A stretch of DNA of 64,000 nt from Oscillospiraceae bacterium (GTDB lineage Bacteria; Bacillota; Clostridia; Oscillospirales; Ruminococcaceae), in assembly GCA_015066115.1 (NCBI GenBank), contig SVOZ01000003.1, forward strand, positions 1 through 64,000, written 5' to 3'. A program made the translations under genes and the position numbers. Below the pieces are notes generated by a model. It was not told where the DNA came from and made no database searches. It was given only the letters and a program-made list of their open reading frames with translations. Every line of letters begins with the position of its first letter. Position 1 is the stretch's first letter. Shown here piece by piece: positions 34,109 to 41,896 of the stretch.

Positions 34109-35498
34109 CTTTTCCCACCTCCTCAGAGGTGACTGCGGCGATCTCTATTTTGTCAAAATCAAATTTAATGCCTATATCTGTAGCAACCTGCTCGTCAAGC
34201 TGTGAGTGAATGAGCCACTGACGCTCTGCCATCCAAACTATAAGCTCGTTGTGCCTTCCTTTGTAAACAAGCGACTCAAGATATGCCTTGGAATCGGCAA
34301 TGTCTTCAGACACCACCTCGATGTCAGAGGGCTGGATTGTAAGCAGAACGCGGGTTCCTGCCTCTAAGCCGAGATTTTCTCTTGTAAAGGAAAAACCGCA
34401 GAACTCGACGGTGTCTTCATCTGTAACAGTGCCGTAAACGGTGTTTTTATCGTCGGCAAAAAGCCTGTTCATAATGTGTATATCACCGGGGTCAATATTT
34501 ATTCCAACCCTGTCGCCGACATCCTGCGCTATAGTTGAGTGAACTATGTAATGATGGCCGTCGCAATCGACTGAAATTTCATAGTGAACGCCTTTGAATA
34601 CGACCGACTCAACCTCGCCCGTCATCATTCCCATAATGGCAGGGGTAAGCTTGATATCTTCAGGACGAATAACAACGTCAACCGGCTGATTTGGGGCAAA
34701 GCCTTTGTCAACGCAGGTGAAATCGTGGCCTTGGAAACGAACTAAAAAGTCCTTAACCATAACGGCATCAATGATATTGCTTTCGCCGATAAAGTCGGCA
34801 ACAAAGGCGTTTTTAGGCTCGTTGTATATATCCTGAGGAGTTCCTACCTGCTGAATAACGCCGTCCTTCATAACAACAACGGTGTCCGACATTGTGAGGG
34901 CTTCCTCTTGGTCGTGTGTAACGTAAATAAAGGTTATGTCGAGGCTTTGCTGAATTTTCTTAAGCTCAAGCTGCATCTCTTTGCGAAGTTTTAAATCAAG
35001 CGCGCCGAGAGGCTCGTCAAGAAGCAGGACCTTGGGATAATTTACAAGCGCTCTTGCTATGGCAACTCTCTGCTGCTGACCGCCTGAAAGCTGATTTACC
35101 TTTCGCTTGTCAAAGCCTTTAAGATTAACAAGCTCAAGCATTTTTGCAACTCTTGCCTTAATTTCGCTTTGCGGCAGTTTTTTAACCTTAAGCCCAAATG
35201 CAACGTTATCAAAAACATTGAGATGGGGGAACAGGGCATACTTCTGAAAAACGGTGTTGATGTTTCTCTTGTTAGGCGGCAGGTGACTGCATTCCTTGCC
35301 CTCGAAATAAACCTTTCCGCTCATAGCGTTCATAAATCCGCCTATGATGCGAAGGGTAGTGGTTTTGCCACAGCCCGATGGGCCTAAAAATGTGACAAAT
35401 TCTTTGTCGCGTATAGAGAGATTTATCCCATCTAAAACGCGCTCTCCGTCGTATTCAAAAACGACATCTTCCAGACGAATGATTGGGGTTTCACCCAT
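34098..35498 (-). CDS. potA: polyamine ABC transporter ATPase PotA, extended C-terminus
   Basis: Energises polyamine import. Walker A GPSGCGKTT at 39-47, Q-loop VFQKYALFPH near 83-92, signature LSGGQQQR at 137-144, Walker B LLLDEP at 158-163 and switch His in VTHDQEEA. PotA is usually about 350-380 residues; this one is 466. After the regulatory region (from about 280) the TOBE-like segment GEVESVVFKGVHYEISVDCD is echoed by SKAYLESLVYKGRHNELIVW near 415-434, so the regulatory domain seems duplicated. Start ATG at 35498 has a near-perfect GGGAGG; the longer frame has 43 extra residues in the leader. Confidence 0.94.
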   Translation of the reverse strand: MGETPIIRLEDVVFEYDGERVLDGINLSIRDKEFVTFLGPSGCGKTTTLRIIGGFMNAMSGKVYFEGKECSHLPPNKRNINTVFQKYALFPHLNVFDNVAFGLKVKKLPQSEIKARVAKMLELVNLKGFDKRKVNQLSGGQQQRVAIARALVNYPKVLLLDEPLGALDLKLRKEMQLELKKIQQSLDITFIYVTHDQEEALTMSDTVVVMKDGVIQQVGTPQDIYNEPKNAFVADFIGESNIIDAVMVKDFLVRFQGHDFTCVDKGFAPNQPVDVVIRPEDIKLTPAIMGMMTGEVESVVFKGVHYEISVDCDGHHYIVHSTIAQDVGDRVGINIDPGDIHIMNRLFADDKNTVYGTVTDEDTVEFCGFSFTRENLGLEAGTRVLLTIQPSDIEVVSEDIADSKAYLESLVYKGRHNELIVWMAERQWLIHSQLDEQVATDIGIKFDFDKIEIAAVTSEEVGKDEE

Positions 35499-35722
35499 TT
35501 TGCATCCTCCCTTTGCGGTTTTTAACCGCCCTTTTAAAAAGAACGGTCTTTCATTAGCTGTTTGCGCCAGAACTTTTCGGATAATGGCGCCATCTCCTGC
35601 TAACCCATAGCCCTTTTGAAACCGCACCCCGCAAAAGGATTTTTATTTCACTCAAAATTGAGCAAACAACGGAACATGGAAGCTATGGTGCACTTGTTTT
35701 TGCATATAGACACAAAATAACA
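35499..35722 (-). other. long structured 5' leader of potABCD
   Basis: About 220 nt lie between the mapped-by-eye promoter and potA. In minus reading GTTAGC and GCTAAT can pair around a TGGCGCCA palindrome and a second CTGGCGC. Further on, GCGGTT/AACCGC forms a hairpin just before the ribosome site. No known riboswitch class was recognised. A small open frame in it runs into potA but lacks a ribosome site. Confidence 0.45.
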
Positions 35723-35727
35723 TTTTA

Positions 35728-35756
35728 AGTATAGATAAAACCCTGAAAAAAATCAA
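35728..35756 (-). promoter_or_regulatory. promoter of potABCD
   Basis: Minus strand TTGATT, a 17-bp spacer and TATACT. The region between it and the terminator at 35870 is plain AT-rich DNA. Confidence 0.65.
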
Positions 35757-35869
35757 GTGTTTTGCGAAAATTCTATACATTTTTATTTAAAATTAAAATA
35801 TGTAACAAAAATCTCTAAAATTCTTTAAAATTCTCGCATTTTCTTCAAAATGCTCTGCTTAAAATGCAA

Positions 35870-35896
35870 AAAAGGCGGGTAAAAACCCGCCTTTTT
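35870..35896 (-). terminator. terminator of CBS-protein gene
   Basis: Stem AAAAGGCGGGT/ACCCGCCTTTT with a 4-nt loop, T-rich on both sides. It follows the gene at 35903 in minus reading. Confidence 0.85.
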
Positions 35897-35902
35897 TAAA
35901 AT

Positions 35903-36313
35903 TTATGGCTTTGAAATTTCACACATCGCCTGTGCAACCTCGGCATCACAGCCGTTTTTAGAGATGTCACCAAGCGAAAGAATGCCGCATAAACACCCGT
36001 TTTCAACAACAGGCACACGCCTTACCTGCTGTGCCGCCATAGACCTTGCCGCTGCTGAAACATCCTGGTCGGGATTTGCACAAACGGTGCTCTTACTCAT
36101 GCAGTCGCAAACGTTAATGGAGCAAACATCGTCGCGCTGAGAAACCCCTCTTGTAACAATATCTCTGTCGGTTATAACCCCTGTGATGTTGCCGTCTTTG
36201 AGCACCGGCAGGATACCAATGTCGTATTGCCTCATAAGCTCGGCGGCTTTTTTAATGGTGTCATCTTCGTTTACTGTGATAAGGTTTTTGCTCATAATAT
36301 CTTTAACAAGCAT
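35903..36313 (-). CDS. tandem CBS-domain protein
   Basis: A 136-residue cytoplasmic protein made of two CBS domains (about 7-62 and 71-125). GVITDRDIVTRG near 45-56 and the MAAQQVRRVPVVE stretch near 94-106 are typical adenosyl-ligand-binding parts. No output domain is attached, so it probably senses a nucleotide (AMP, ATP or SAM type) and acts through a partner. It is 19 nt downstream of the QueG-like gene and probably co-transcribed. Confidence 0.9.
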   Translation of the reverse strand: MLVKDIMSKNLITVNEDDTIKKAAELMRQYDIGILPVLKDGNITGVITDRDIVTRGVSQRDDVCSINVCDCMSKSTVCANPDQDVSAAARSMAAQQVRRVPVVENGCLCGILSLGDISKNGCDAEVAQAMCEISKP

Positions 36314-36332
36314 ATAACGGCCTCCTTAAAGT

Positions 36333-37169
36333 TTATTTGCCGTTATTATTGTCATTTTCTCCGTAAATTATGCCAAGATTTCTAAGTAATATTTTTTCGC
36401 CCTTGTAGCCGTAGGCGCGCTCGCTACTTTGGCCAACATTTTCGCGTGTTAAAAATGGCAGGGGGTCTATATAAAACTCCTCTATGTCGCTGTCATCAGC
36501 GCCCATGTTCATGGGGCACACAGTAGAGCACTTGTCGCATCCCCAAACAAGACCGCCCTTTTTTATGAGCGCCATTTCCGCTTGAGAAAGCTCGCCTTTT
36601 TTTTGGGTTATTGCCGAAAGGCAGTTTTGGCGGTCTAAGAGATAAACCTCGCCGCCGCTGTTTCTGAGGGCACCGCCAACGCAGTTGTTAAGACAGGCTT
36701 TGCAGTTTATGCAGGAGCCGAGCGGGACGCCGTACTCTTTAAAAGAAAGGGTGCAAACAATTTCTCCGATAAAACAATATGAACCGAAGCGTCTGTTTAT
36801 AAGAAGAGAATTTTTTCCTAAAAAGCCGAGGCCGCTCATATAGGCCGCGCGCACCTCGCGGATAGGGGAGTTGTCACAAAAAGCGGCAAATTCCTCATCA
36901 GGAAATTGGCACTTAAGCTTGTCACAAACAAGAGAAAGCCTGTCCATCACGATTGAGTGGTAATCTTTTCCAATGCAGTAAAGCGAGAGATTGCGCTTAT
37001 CATCTACGGGGATTTTGTAAGGGAACAAAATTGTAATAACGCTCTTTGCGCCCTTGGGAATAAGGCGGGCGTTTCTTGTGTTTAACAGCTCTCCTGCGTC
37101 TTCTAAACGGCAAAATCCAAAAACAGATAAGCCGCAAGTATTTAAAATTTCGCTTATTTTGCCGTTCAT
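36333..37169 (-). CDS. QueG-like Fe-S reductase (short form)
   Basis: A 278-residue protein related to epoxyqueuosine reductase. It has the DUF1730-type N-terminal cobalamin region (FCDNSPIREVRAAYMSGLGFLGKNSLLI near 125-152, of which the REVRAAYMSGLGFLGKN core is diagnostic). Two [4Fe-4S] motifs follow: CINCKACLNNC near 176-186 and CDKCSTVCPM near 225-234. It lacks the C-terminal HEAT repeats of full QueG and is shorter than the usual 310-380 residues, so tRNA specificity may differ. Start ATG at 37169 follows GAGGAG; 65 upstream frame residues were dropped. Confidence 0.8.
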   Translation of the reverse strand: MNGKISEILNTCGLSVFGFCRLEDAGELLNTRNARLIPKGAKSVITILFPYKIPVDDKRNLSLYCIGKDYHSIVMDRLSLVCDKLKCQFPDEEFAAFCDNSPIREVRAAYMSGLGFLGKNSLLINRRFGSYCFIGEIVCTLSFKEYGVPLGSCINCKACLNNCVGGALRNSGGEVYLLDRQNCLSAITQKKGELSQAEMALIKKGGLVWGCDKCSTVCPMNMGADDSDIEEFYIDPLPFLTRENVGQSSERAYGYKGEKILLRNLGIIYGENDNNNGK

Positions 37170-37224
37170 AGCGCTCCTCACTTTACGAATATACTGTAAA
37201 TAGTATACAATATATAAAAGCTTG

Positions 37225-37253
37225 TTGCAACTTGAAAATTTTTGTGATAAAAT
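37225..37253 (+). promoter_or_regulatory. promoter of darA-holB-ricT
   Basis: TTGCAA, a 17-bp spacer and TAAAAT, 46 bp upstream of the darA ATG. Confidence 0.7.
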
Positions 37254-37299
37254 ATATACGACAAAAATTTTCTTTCTATTTTGAAGGAGGAACACATAT

Positions 37300-37623
37300 A
37301 TGAAAATGATCGTAGCAGTTGTAAACAGCGACGATAGTAATGCTGTTATGCGTGCCCTTACCAAGAATGGCTACTCGGTAACCAAGCTTGCCACAACAGG
37401 CGGATTTCTTATGATGGGCAACACCACATTCCTTATCGGCGTTGAGGATGATAAGGTTGACGGCGCTATCGAAGTCATCTCCTCGCACAGCAAAAAGAGA
37501 AAACAGGTTATGCCTGCTTCTACAAGCTACGGAGTTGGCATGTATGCTCCTATGCCCATTGAGGTAACAGTCGGCGGCGCATCCATATTCGTTATGGATA
37601 TCGAGCGCTTTGAAAAGGTTTAA
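37300..37623 (+). CDS. darA: cyclic-di-AMP receptor DarA (PII-like)
   Basis: A 107-residue PII-like trimeric protein (DUF970/YaaQ) that binds cyclic di-AMP in Firmicutes. Recognisable parts are MKMIVAVVNSDDSNAVMRAL, the LATTGGFLMMGNTTFLIGVED segment (the ligand-site TTGGFL and GNTTFLIG) and the C-terminal EVTVGGASIFVMDIERF. It has a strong AAGGAGG site. Downstream effectors are unknown in most species. It is first in a conserved operon with holB and ricT. Confidence 0.95.
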   Translation: MKMIVAVVNSDDSNAVMRALTKNGYSVTKLATTGGFLMMGNTTFLIGVEDDKVDGAIEVISSHSKKRKQVMPASTSYGVGMYAPMPIEVTVGGASIFVMDIERFEKV

Positions 37624-37630
37624 TTAGAAA

Positions 37631-38614
37631 ATGCGGCAGTTTGATTTGATGGGTAAATCCTCTGCAGCGCACTCTGTCAAAGCCTCGATCAATGCAAAAA
37701 GGCTGTCCCACGCAATTATGATAACAGGGGAAAAGGGAATAGGCAAAAAAACCTTTGCAAATTATATCTGTTCCCTGCTTGTCTGTGAGGCGGGGAATAA
37801 GCCTTGCTATGAGTGCGTTCCCTGCAATAAAATAATAAAAGGCATTCACCCCGATGTTTATAAAATTTATCCTGCAGGAAAGAGCGAGACCATCGGCGTT
37901 AATGAGATCAAGCCGATAAAGGAAAATCTTTATATAAAACCAAACGACGCAAATTGTAAGATTTTTATCCTTTATGAAGCTGATAGAATGAATAGATTTG
38001 CTCAAAATGCAATGCTCAAAATGATCGAGGAACCGCCCGAGGATAGCTATTTTATTTTTACCTGTAAAAATAGTCAGGCTCTTCTTCCGACGGTGCGCTC
38101 AAGAATGGTCAATATTGCTCTTTCGCCTGCCTCAAAGGATGAGGTGTACGCCCTGCTTGAAAACAGAATGCCTCAAACGCCCAAAGAGGCTTTAAAAAGA
38201 GCGGCCGAGCTTTGCTGCGGCAATATCGGGCTTGCCCTTGAAATAATCGAGGATGAAAAGGTGAATCGGCTTTATGAGGATGTTGAAAATGTTGCAAAAG
38301 CTGTTTGCGACAGCGATAGAGCGCTTTTGACATTGCGCCTTGGAAAATACAGCGCTGATAAAGAGTCGGCTGTTCGGCTTGTAGAGCTTTTAAAGCTTGT
38401 TTTTCGCGACACCTGCGCATTAAATGCGGGAAATGCCGAGCTTTTAAGCGGTTGCGCGGCGGCAGAGCAGCTTAGTAAAACCTGCGGCGGCAAGGCCTGC
38501 CTTGATTTAATGGTGGCTTGCGACAGATTTCTTGCGGCAATTAAAGGCAATGCTAATCTCGCTCTCAGCCTTGCAGATTTTGAGATCTCGTTAGGCAAGG
38601 CGGTAGGGCGTTAA
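37631..38614 (+). CDS. holB: DNA polymerase III delta' subunit
   Basis: Clamp-loader subunit that helps open the beta clamp. The 327-residue AAA+ protein has a Walker-A-like GEKGIGKKT near 33-41 and a zinc site with Cys residues in CEAGNKPCYECVPCNK near 52-67. Sensor elements lie in FILYEADRMNRFAQNAMLKMIEEPP and PTVRSRM, followed by a helical C-terminal collar domain. It lies 7 nt after darA. The order darA-holB-ricT is typical of Firmicutes; the yaaR gene sometimes found between is absent. Confidence 0.92.
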   Translation: MRQFDLMGKSSAAHSVKASINAKRLSHAIMITGEKGIGKKTFANYICSLLVCEAGNKPCYECVPCNKIIKGIHPDVYKIYPAGKSETIGVNEIKPIKENLYIKPNDANCKIFILYEADRMNRFAQNAMLKMIEEPPEDSYFIFTCKNSQALLPTVRSRMVNIALSPASKDEVYALLENRMPQTPKEALKRAAELCCGNIGLALEIIEDEKVNRLYEDVENVAKAVCDSDRALLTLRLGKYSADKESAVRLVELLKLVFRDTCALNAGNAELLSGCAAAEQLSKTCGGKACLDLMVACDRFLAAIKGNANLALSLADFEISLGKAVGR

Positions 38615-38638
38615 AATAAATAAAGGATGGTTTGTAGT

Positions 38639-39499
38639 ATGACTACGGTAATAGGCATCCGTTTTAAAGACGGAGGCAAGGTATATTATTTCGACCCTAA
38701 AGAGTTTGACGCAAAATTAGGTCAGTATGTCATTGTTGAAACTGCAAGGGGCATGGAATGCGGCAGTGTTGCAATGGAAAAAAGCGAGGTTGATGACTCG
38801 GCGGTAATTACTCCGCTTAAACAGGTCGTCCGCCTTGCAACAGAAAAGGATATCGCTCAGGTTGAAAAAAACCGTGCAAAAGAAAAGGAAGCCTTTGAAA
38901 TTTGCGAGAGCAAAATTTTAGACCACGGCCTTGAAATGAAGCTTGTCGATGTTGAGGTCGCTTTTGATAACAGTAAAATTCTTTTTTACTTTACTGCCGA
39001 TGGCAGAATCGACTTTAGAGAGCTTGTAAAGGATCTCGCTTCGGTTTTCAGAACCAGAATCGAGCTTCGCCAGATAGGCGTGCGCGATGAGTCAAAAATG
39101 CTCGGCGGACTTGGAGTTTGCGGAAGACCGTTTTGCTGCTCCTCTTTCCTTGGCGAGTTTCAGCCGGTGTCTATTAAAATGGCTAAGGATCAGGGCCTTT
39201 CCTTAAACCTTGCCAAAATTTCAGGCACCTGCGGCAGACTTATGTGTTGCCTTAAATATGAGCAGTCGGTTTATGATGAGCTTTTAAAAGTAACCCCCAG
39301 AGTCGGAAGCATTGTTAAAACCCCCGAAGGAAAAGGCACAGTCTGCGATGTAAGCATCCTTAAGGGCGAGCTGAGAGTTCGGCTCGACGGCGACGAAGAG
39401 CATACAAATATAGTCACCGTCAAACGCGATGACTGTAAGCTTCTCAGAGCTCCTAAACCCAAAAAGGAAGAGGCTGAGGAAGAACTTTCCGAGGAATAA
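38639..39499 (+). CDS. ricT: RicT/YaaT (PSP1 domain) protein
   Basis: A 286-residue PSP1-family protein. In Bacillus, RicT works with RicA and RicF in RNase Y-dependent mRNA processing and sporulation. It contains the N-terminal MTTVIGIRFKDGGKVYYFDP, the PSP1 core with RIELRQIGVRDESKMLGGLG near 138-157, and the conserved Cys segments CGRPFCCSSFL and CGRLMCCLKYE that hold Fe-S in the Ric complex. Start ATG at 38639, spaced from AAAGG; an ATG 12 nt earlier overlaps that site. It ends with an acidic tail EEAEEELSEE. Confidence 0.93.
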   Translation: MTTVIGIRFKDGGKVYYFDPKEFDAKLGQYVIVETARGMECGSVAMEKSEVDDSAVITPLKQVVRLATEKDIAQVEKNRAKEKEAFEICESKILDHGLEMKLVDVEVAFDNSKILFYFTADGRIDFRELVKDLASVFRTRIELRQIGVRDESKMLGGLGVCGRPFCCSSFLGEFQPVSIKMAKDQGLSLNLAKISGTCGRLMCCLKYEQSVYDELLKVTPRVGSIVKTPEGKGTVCDVSILKGELRVRLDGDEEHTNIVTVKRDDCKLLRAPKPKKEEAEEELSEE

Positions 39500-39521
39500 A
39501 AAACCAAAAATAAAAATATGG

Positions 39522-39550
39522 TTGATTTTTGTGTTTTGGTGTGTTAGAAT
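39522..39550 (+). promoter_or_regulatory. promoter of ferredoxin gene
   Basis: TTGATT, a 17-bp spacer and TAGAAT, 43 bp before the ATG. A small hairpin AAAGCAAA/TTGCTTT (39561-39577) lies in the leader. Confidence 0.65.
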
Positions 39551-39593
39551 ATAAGCGCTGAAAGCAAAGTTTGCTTTGAGGAGGTGTTACATT

Positions 39594-39764
39594 ATGGCAT
39601 ATAAAATCACCGATGAGTGCCTTAACTGCGGCTCTTGCGCAGGCGAGTGCCCTGTAGAGGCAATCGCAGAGGGCGATGGAAAATACGTTATCGATCAGGA
39701 TACCTGCATCGAGTGCGGCGCTTGCGCTGCAACCTGCCCCGTTTCTGCAATCGTAGAGGACTAA
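39594..39764 (+). CDS. 2[4Fe-4S] ferredoxin
   Basis: A 56-residue clostridial-type ferredoxin. Two cluster motifs CLNCGSCAGECP (8-19) and CIECGACAATCP (38-49) give the classic CxxCxxCxxxCP pattern. It carries low-potential electrons, probably from PFOR encoded at 15343. Start ATG at 39594 has a perfect GAGGAGGTG site at 7 nt; the upstream in-frame ATG is inside the leader. It is monocistronic, between a strong promoter and a strong terminator, with codon use of a highly expressed gene. Confidence 0.97.
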   Translation: MAYKITDECLNCGSCAGECPVEAIAEGDGKYVIDQDTCIECGACAATCPVSAIVED

Positions 39765-39787
39765 GGGCGTTTTCCTAAAGCTTACAT

Positions 39788-39825
39788 AACAAGCTCCGGC
39801 CGTTTCGGTCGGAGCTTGTTTGCTT
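39788..39825 (+). terminator. ferredoxin terminator
   Basis: Stem AACAAGCTCCG/CGGAGCTTGTT with inner GCCG/CGGT pairing and a T-rich tail (TTTGCTTT). Confidence 0.8.
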
Positions 39826-39889
39826 TCTCTTGAAAAAATGCTTTGGCTGTGTTATTATTTTTGTAATATGTAAAAAGGAAGTAACAAAA

Positions 39890-40456
39890 ATGAAAAAACT
39901 CATTTTGGCCTCTGCCTCGCCGAGAAGAAAAGAAATATTTGAAAAACTCGGCCTTGTCTTTGAAATAAAGCCCTCTGCAAAGGAACCGCCCATTGATGAA
40001 AATATGAACGTAAAAGAAATGGTGCTGTTTTCGGCTCAAACAAAGGCTGAGGATATTTTTGAGAAAAATCCCGATGCCCTTGTTGTCGGCGCTGATACCG
40101 TTGTCGCAATGGATGGCAGGGTGCTCGGAAAACCCTGCGATGAAATTGACGCTGTAAATATGCTTAAAACCCTTTCGGGCAGAAAACATATGGTGTATAC
40201 GGGAGTTTTTGTCTGTTCTAAGAATACAAAAAGAGGCTTTGTCGCTGAAACTGAGGTAGAGTTTTATAACCTTTCCGATGATGAAATTGCCGACTATGTT
40301 AAAAGCGGTGAACCCCTTGATAAAGCCGGCTCTTACGGCATCCAGGGCGGCGGCATCAGATTTGTAAAAGGCATCTGCGGCGATTATTATAATGTTGTCG
40401 GCTTTCCTGCCGCCGAGTTTGTAAGAAACTTTGCTAAGGAGCTTAAAAATGACTAA
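39890..40456 (+). CDS. maf: Maf-family nucleotide pyrophosphatase
   Basis: Hydrolyses non-canonical or TTP/UTP-type nucleotides to monophosphates. The 188-residue protein has LASASPRRKEIFEKLG at 6-21, VVGADTVVAMDG near 67-78 (catalytic Asp), the MLKTLSGRKHMVYTGV helix near 91-106 and GEPLDKAGSYGIQG near 144-157. Start ATG at 39890 has AAAAGGAA; the frame extends 20 residues upstream without a ribosome site. Its 3' end overlaps lplA by 8 bp. Confidence 0.95.
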   Translation: MKKLILASASPRRKEIFEKLGLVFEIKPSAKEPPIDENMNVKEMVLFSAQTKAEDIFEKNPDALVVGADTVVAMDGRVLGKPCDEIDAVNMLKTLSGRKHMVYTGVFVCSKNTKRGFVAETEVEFYNLSDDEIADYVKSGEPLDKAGSYGIQGGGIRFVKGICGDYYNVVGFPAAEFVRNFAKELKND

Positions 40457-41441
40457 GCTTATCTTAAATCCCTTTACAAAACCGAGCTTTAACCTCGCCT
40501 TGGAGGAATATGTCTTTAAAAATTTTAAGGGCTCCGATGTCATGATGCTCTGGCGAAATGAGCCGTCTGTTATAATAGGCAAAAATCAAAACGCCTATGC
40601 CGAAATCGACCTTGATTTTGTAAGTGAAAATAATATCCCCGTAATCCGAAGACTTACCGGCGGCGGAGCTGTTTTTCACGATTTAGGCAATGTGAATTAC
40701 ACATTTATTTCGGATTATGAAAGCGGCGAGCTCGACTCCTTTAAGGCCTTTGCCGCCCCTGTTTGCGCTTTTTTGAGGAATATGGGCCTTGATGCCGAGT
40801 TTTCCGGCAGAAATGATATAACCGTTGGGAATGCAAAAATTTCGGGCACCGCCAAAACCGCCGCAGGCGGCAGAAGCCTCGCCCACGGAACCTTGCTTTA
40901 CAGCGCCGACCTTTTAAGGCTTTCAAAAGCACTTAAGCCTAACCTTAAAAAGCTTGAGGATAAGGCGGTGCGCTCGGTTAAAAGCCGCGTTTGCAATATA
41001 AGTGAGCTTTTGGAAAATGCACCCTCGGTTGAGGAATTTGCGCAAAGGCTTGCAGAATTTTTCTTAAAAGAGCAGGATGTCAGCCTTTATGAGCTGTCTG
41101 AAAGCGATGTTTCGGCTGTAAAACAAATTGAAAAAGAAAAGTATGGCAGATGGCAGTGGAATTTTGCCGCCTCGCCCGATTTTTCCTTTAAGTCAGAGAA
41201 AAAATTTCCCTTTGGTATAGTCGACTGCCATCTTGATGTGAGCGAGGGGAAAATCTCGGATATCCGCTTTTTTGGCGACTTTTTCTCAAACCGCGATATA
41301 GCCGACCTTGAAGAAACTCTAAAAGGCATAAAACTTGAAAGGGAATCGCTTTTAAGGCGCCTTTCTGACCTGCCTGTCTCGCAGTTTATAGTCGGCATCA
41401 CCGCCGATGAGCTTATAAACCTAATTTTAGGCTCCATCTAA
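40449..41441 (+). CDS. lplA: lipoate-protein ligase
   Basis: Attaches lipoate to lipoyl domains using ATP. The 330-residue protein has RRLTGGGAVFHDLGNVNYTF near 68-87 (substrate loop), KISGTAK with the catalytic Lys near 130, and a C-terminal accessory domain of the full-length LplA type (FPFGIVDCHLDVSEGKI onward). Start ATG at 40449 follows AAGGAG inside the maf end, so translation is coupled. No lipoyl-domain protein is in the window; the E2-like protein at 3006 lacks a lipoyl domain. Confidence 0.92.
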   Translation: MTKLILNPFTKPSFNLALEEYVFKNFKGSDVMMLWRNEPSVIIGKNQNAYAEIDLDFVSENNIPVIRRLTGGGAVFHDLGNVNYTFISDYESGELDSFKAFAAPVCAFLRNMGLDAEFSGRNDITVGNAKISGTAKTAAGGRSLAHGTLLYSADLLRLSKALKPNLKKLEDKAVRSVKSRVCNISELLENAPSVEEFAQRLAEFFLKEQDVSLYELSESDVSAVKQIEKEKYGRWQWNFAASPDFSFKSEKKFPFGIVDCHLDVSEGKISDIRFFGDFFSNRDIADLEETLKGIKLERESLLRRLSDLPVSQFIVGITADELINLILGSI

Positions 41442-41471
41442 AAAACGAGCGAACTTTGTTCGCTCGTTTTT
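41442..41471 (+). terminator. terminator of maf-lplA
   Basis: Perfect stem AAAAACGAGCGAAC/GTTCGCTCGTTTTT, 3-nt loop, T8 run. The following 170 bp (41475-41646) hold no gene; a GTAGGGGCGATTT/AAATTGCTCCTA imperfect hairpin near 41536-41563 is the only structure seen. Confidence 0.9.
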
Positions 41472-41646
41472 TTTATGTATCGGCATCGATCCCTGCAAAG
41501 CCGCGCCAGTTCCTACAGAAGCAGCACAAACTCGTAGGGGCGATTTTTAAATTGCTCCTATAAAAACCAAAATTGTTAGCAAATACTACGCAAAAAATCC
41601 TATTTTTTAGGCTGACTAAATAATTGTAAAATCTCACAAAAAAACC

Positions 41647-41675
41647 TTGACTATTTGAGGAAAAATGAGTATAAT
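41647..41675 (+). promoter_or_regulatory. promoter of surface-protein/peptide unit
   Basis: TTGACT, a 17-bp spacer and a perfect TATAAT. The transcript would have a 5' leader of about 215 nt (41682-41896) that is AT-rich and shows CTTGTTTTGCC/GGCAAATCAAG pairing near 41811-41839. No known riboswitch was recognised. Confidence 0.7.
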
Positions 41676-41896
41676 TATACTAATAATATAGAATGCGGTG
41701 TTGTGTTTGTAAATATTGCACAAAATTTTAAAATTTTGAGCAAAAAAACTGTGCAGACAGCGCATTTCTGTAATAAAATGACTCTATTTCCGTGTAAAAA
41801 AGTTTACCTGCTTGTTTTGCCAAAAAGGCAAATCAAGCTTTAGAAATGCACTTTATTCACGAAAATAAAATCACTAAAGAAAGAGGGAAATTCAAA

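Noticed and set aside
35499..35627. N-terminal 43-residue extension of PotA
   Set aside because: It has no ribosome site and an atypical sequence; ATG at 35498 has a near-perfect GGGAGG and gives the family-standard start.
41655..41843. 62-codon plus-strand frame upstream of the secreted protein
   Set aside because: It starts inside the promoter region with no ribosome site and has biased Lys/Asn composition; it is better explained as the 5' leader.
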